This document shows positions 63,867 to 64,000 of a DNA stretch of 64,000 nucleotides, one piece after another (within the stretch, counting starts at the first letter, position 1; every line of letters starts with the position of its first letter). The stretch lies in assembly GCF_031458325.1 (NCBI RefSeq), contig NZ_JAVDYG010000001.1, forward strand, positions 4,092,001 through 4,156,000. The letters run 5' to 3'. The notes below the pieces were generated by a model that was not told where the DNA came from, did no database searches, and saw only the letters and a program-made list of their open reading frames with translations. The DNA comes from Nocardioides marmoribigeumensis. Its GTDB lineage: Bacteria; Actinomycetota; Actinomycetes; Propionibacteriales; Nocardioidaceae. Made by a program: the position numbers and the translations under genes.

Positions 63867-64000
63867 TCAGGACGGTTGCGTCAGGGCGCGGAACAGCGCC
63901 TCGGCGGTGTCGCAACGGTCCAACAGGTCCCCCACGTGGCTGCGGCTGCCCCGCAGCGGGTCGATGGTCGGCACCCGCTGGAGCGACTCGCGCCCCGGCA
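63867..64000 (-). CDS. dop: Dop (deamidase of Pup), C-terminal fragment
   Basis: Only the last 43 codons are in the window. They read ESLQRVPTIDPLRGSRSHVG, then DLLDRCDTAEALFRALTQPS before the stop at 63867-63869, and this matches the C-terminus of Dop/PafA-like proteins. Dop is the ATP-dependent deamidase/depupylase that prepares and recycles Pup. The position just upstream of pup is the expected one. Its 5' part lies outside the window. Confidence 0.85.
   Translation of the reverse strand, partial: PGRESLQRVPTIDPLRGSRSHVGDLLDRCDTAEALFRALTQPS

Noticed and set aside
1-64000. Mobile element, prophage or integrase genes
   Set aside because: No transposase, recombinase or phage structural gene was found. 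The dif-like site and 68-bp repeats are the only recombination-type features.

Overview
This window comes from a high-GC Gram-positive chromosome and reads as an actinobacterium of the Nocardioidaceae type (Nocardioides or a close relative). The placement rests on a complete Pup-proteasome locus (dop, pup, prcB, prcA, pafA), PafB/PafC WYL regulators next to tatA/tatC and a HelY-type helicase, RbpA, a polyprenol-phosphate-mannose synthase beside an apolipoprotein N-acyltransferase, many GTG starts and many ATGA/GTGA gene overlaps. No rRNA, tRNA, transposase, integrase, CRISPR array or prophage gene was seen.

Layout. 1-3.1 kb: the end of a VapBC-type toxin-antitoxin pair, small accessory genes, a CorA-type transporter, a broken secreted-protein gene and, at 2995-3022, a 28-bp sequence with the architecture of a XerCD dif site centred in a larger inverted repeat. 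If correct, the replication terminus lies here. The roughly 2:1 excess of minus-strand genes to its right, including the proteasome, Tat, helicase and Lnt genes, fits forks travelling leftward towards it. 3.1-9.8 kb: a GrpB/SRPBCC/methyltransferase/UvrA-like operon, small unknowns, and a DUF222-HNH endonuclease gene behind a LexA-like box. 9.8-13 kb: the first of two ECF sigma/membrane-partner pairs and a DUF5999 gene. 12-25 kb: accessory metabolism (hydrolase, a DUF6285/aminoglycoside-phosphotransferase/lipocalin-like set with a doubly broken phosphotransferase, an OFA-type carrier, an AraC regulator divergent from a Baeyer-Villiger-type monooxygenase, PhzF, exporters, and an ArsR-SRPBCC-DinB-like operon). 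25-36 kb: uracil-DNA glycosylase, PhoD phosphatase, alcohol dehydrogenase, an HTH-MurA fusion with a probable leaderless promoter, GDPD, an Atg22-like MFS protein, rbpA behind a SigR-type promoter, fxsA, ppm and lnt. 36-44.7 kb: amidohydrolase, a DUF6421/SDR/threonine-aldolase operon, the second ECF pair, a 5'-3' exonuclease and an AsnC regulator. 44.7-64 kb: the helY-tat-paf-proteasome block on the minus strand, interrupted by a 2054-residue exported IPT/TIG plus beta-propeller protein on the plus strand.

How the genes relate. The right half is a protein-quality-control and DNA-damage block: Pup is conjugated by PafA, prepared and removed by Dop, and its targets are degraded by PrcAB, while PafBC is a damage-response activator. 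The two ECF loci carry the same bipartite upstream motif at identical spacing, which suggests autoregulation and possible cross-talk. Two copies of a 68-bp palindromic repeat sit at 3' ends of genes at 41.75 and 44.7 kb. Several genes carry disabling lesions (the phosphotransferase, a dihydrofolate-reductase-like remnant, a small secreted protein), all in the left 24 kb near the proposed terminus.
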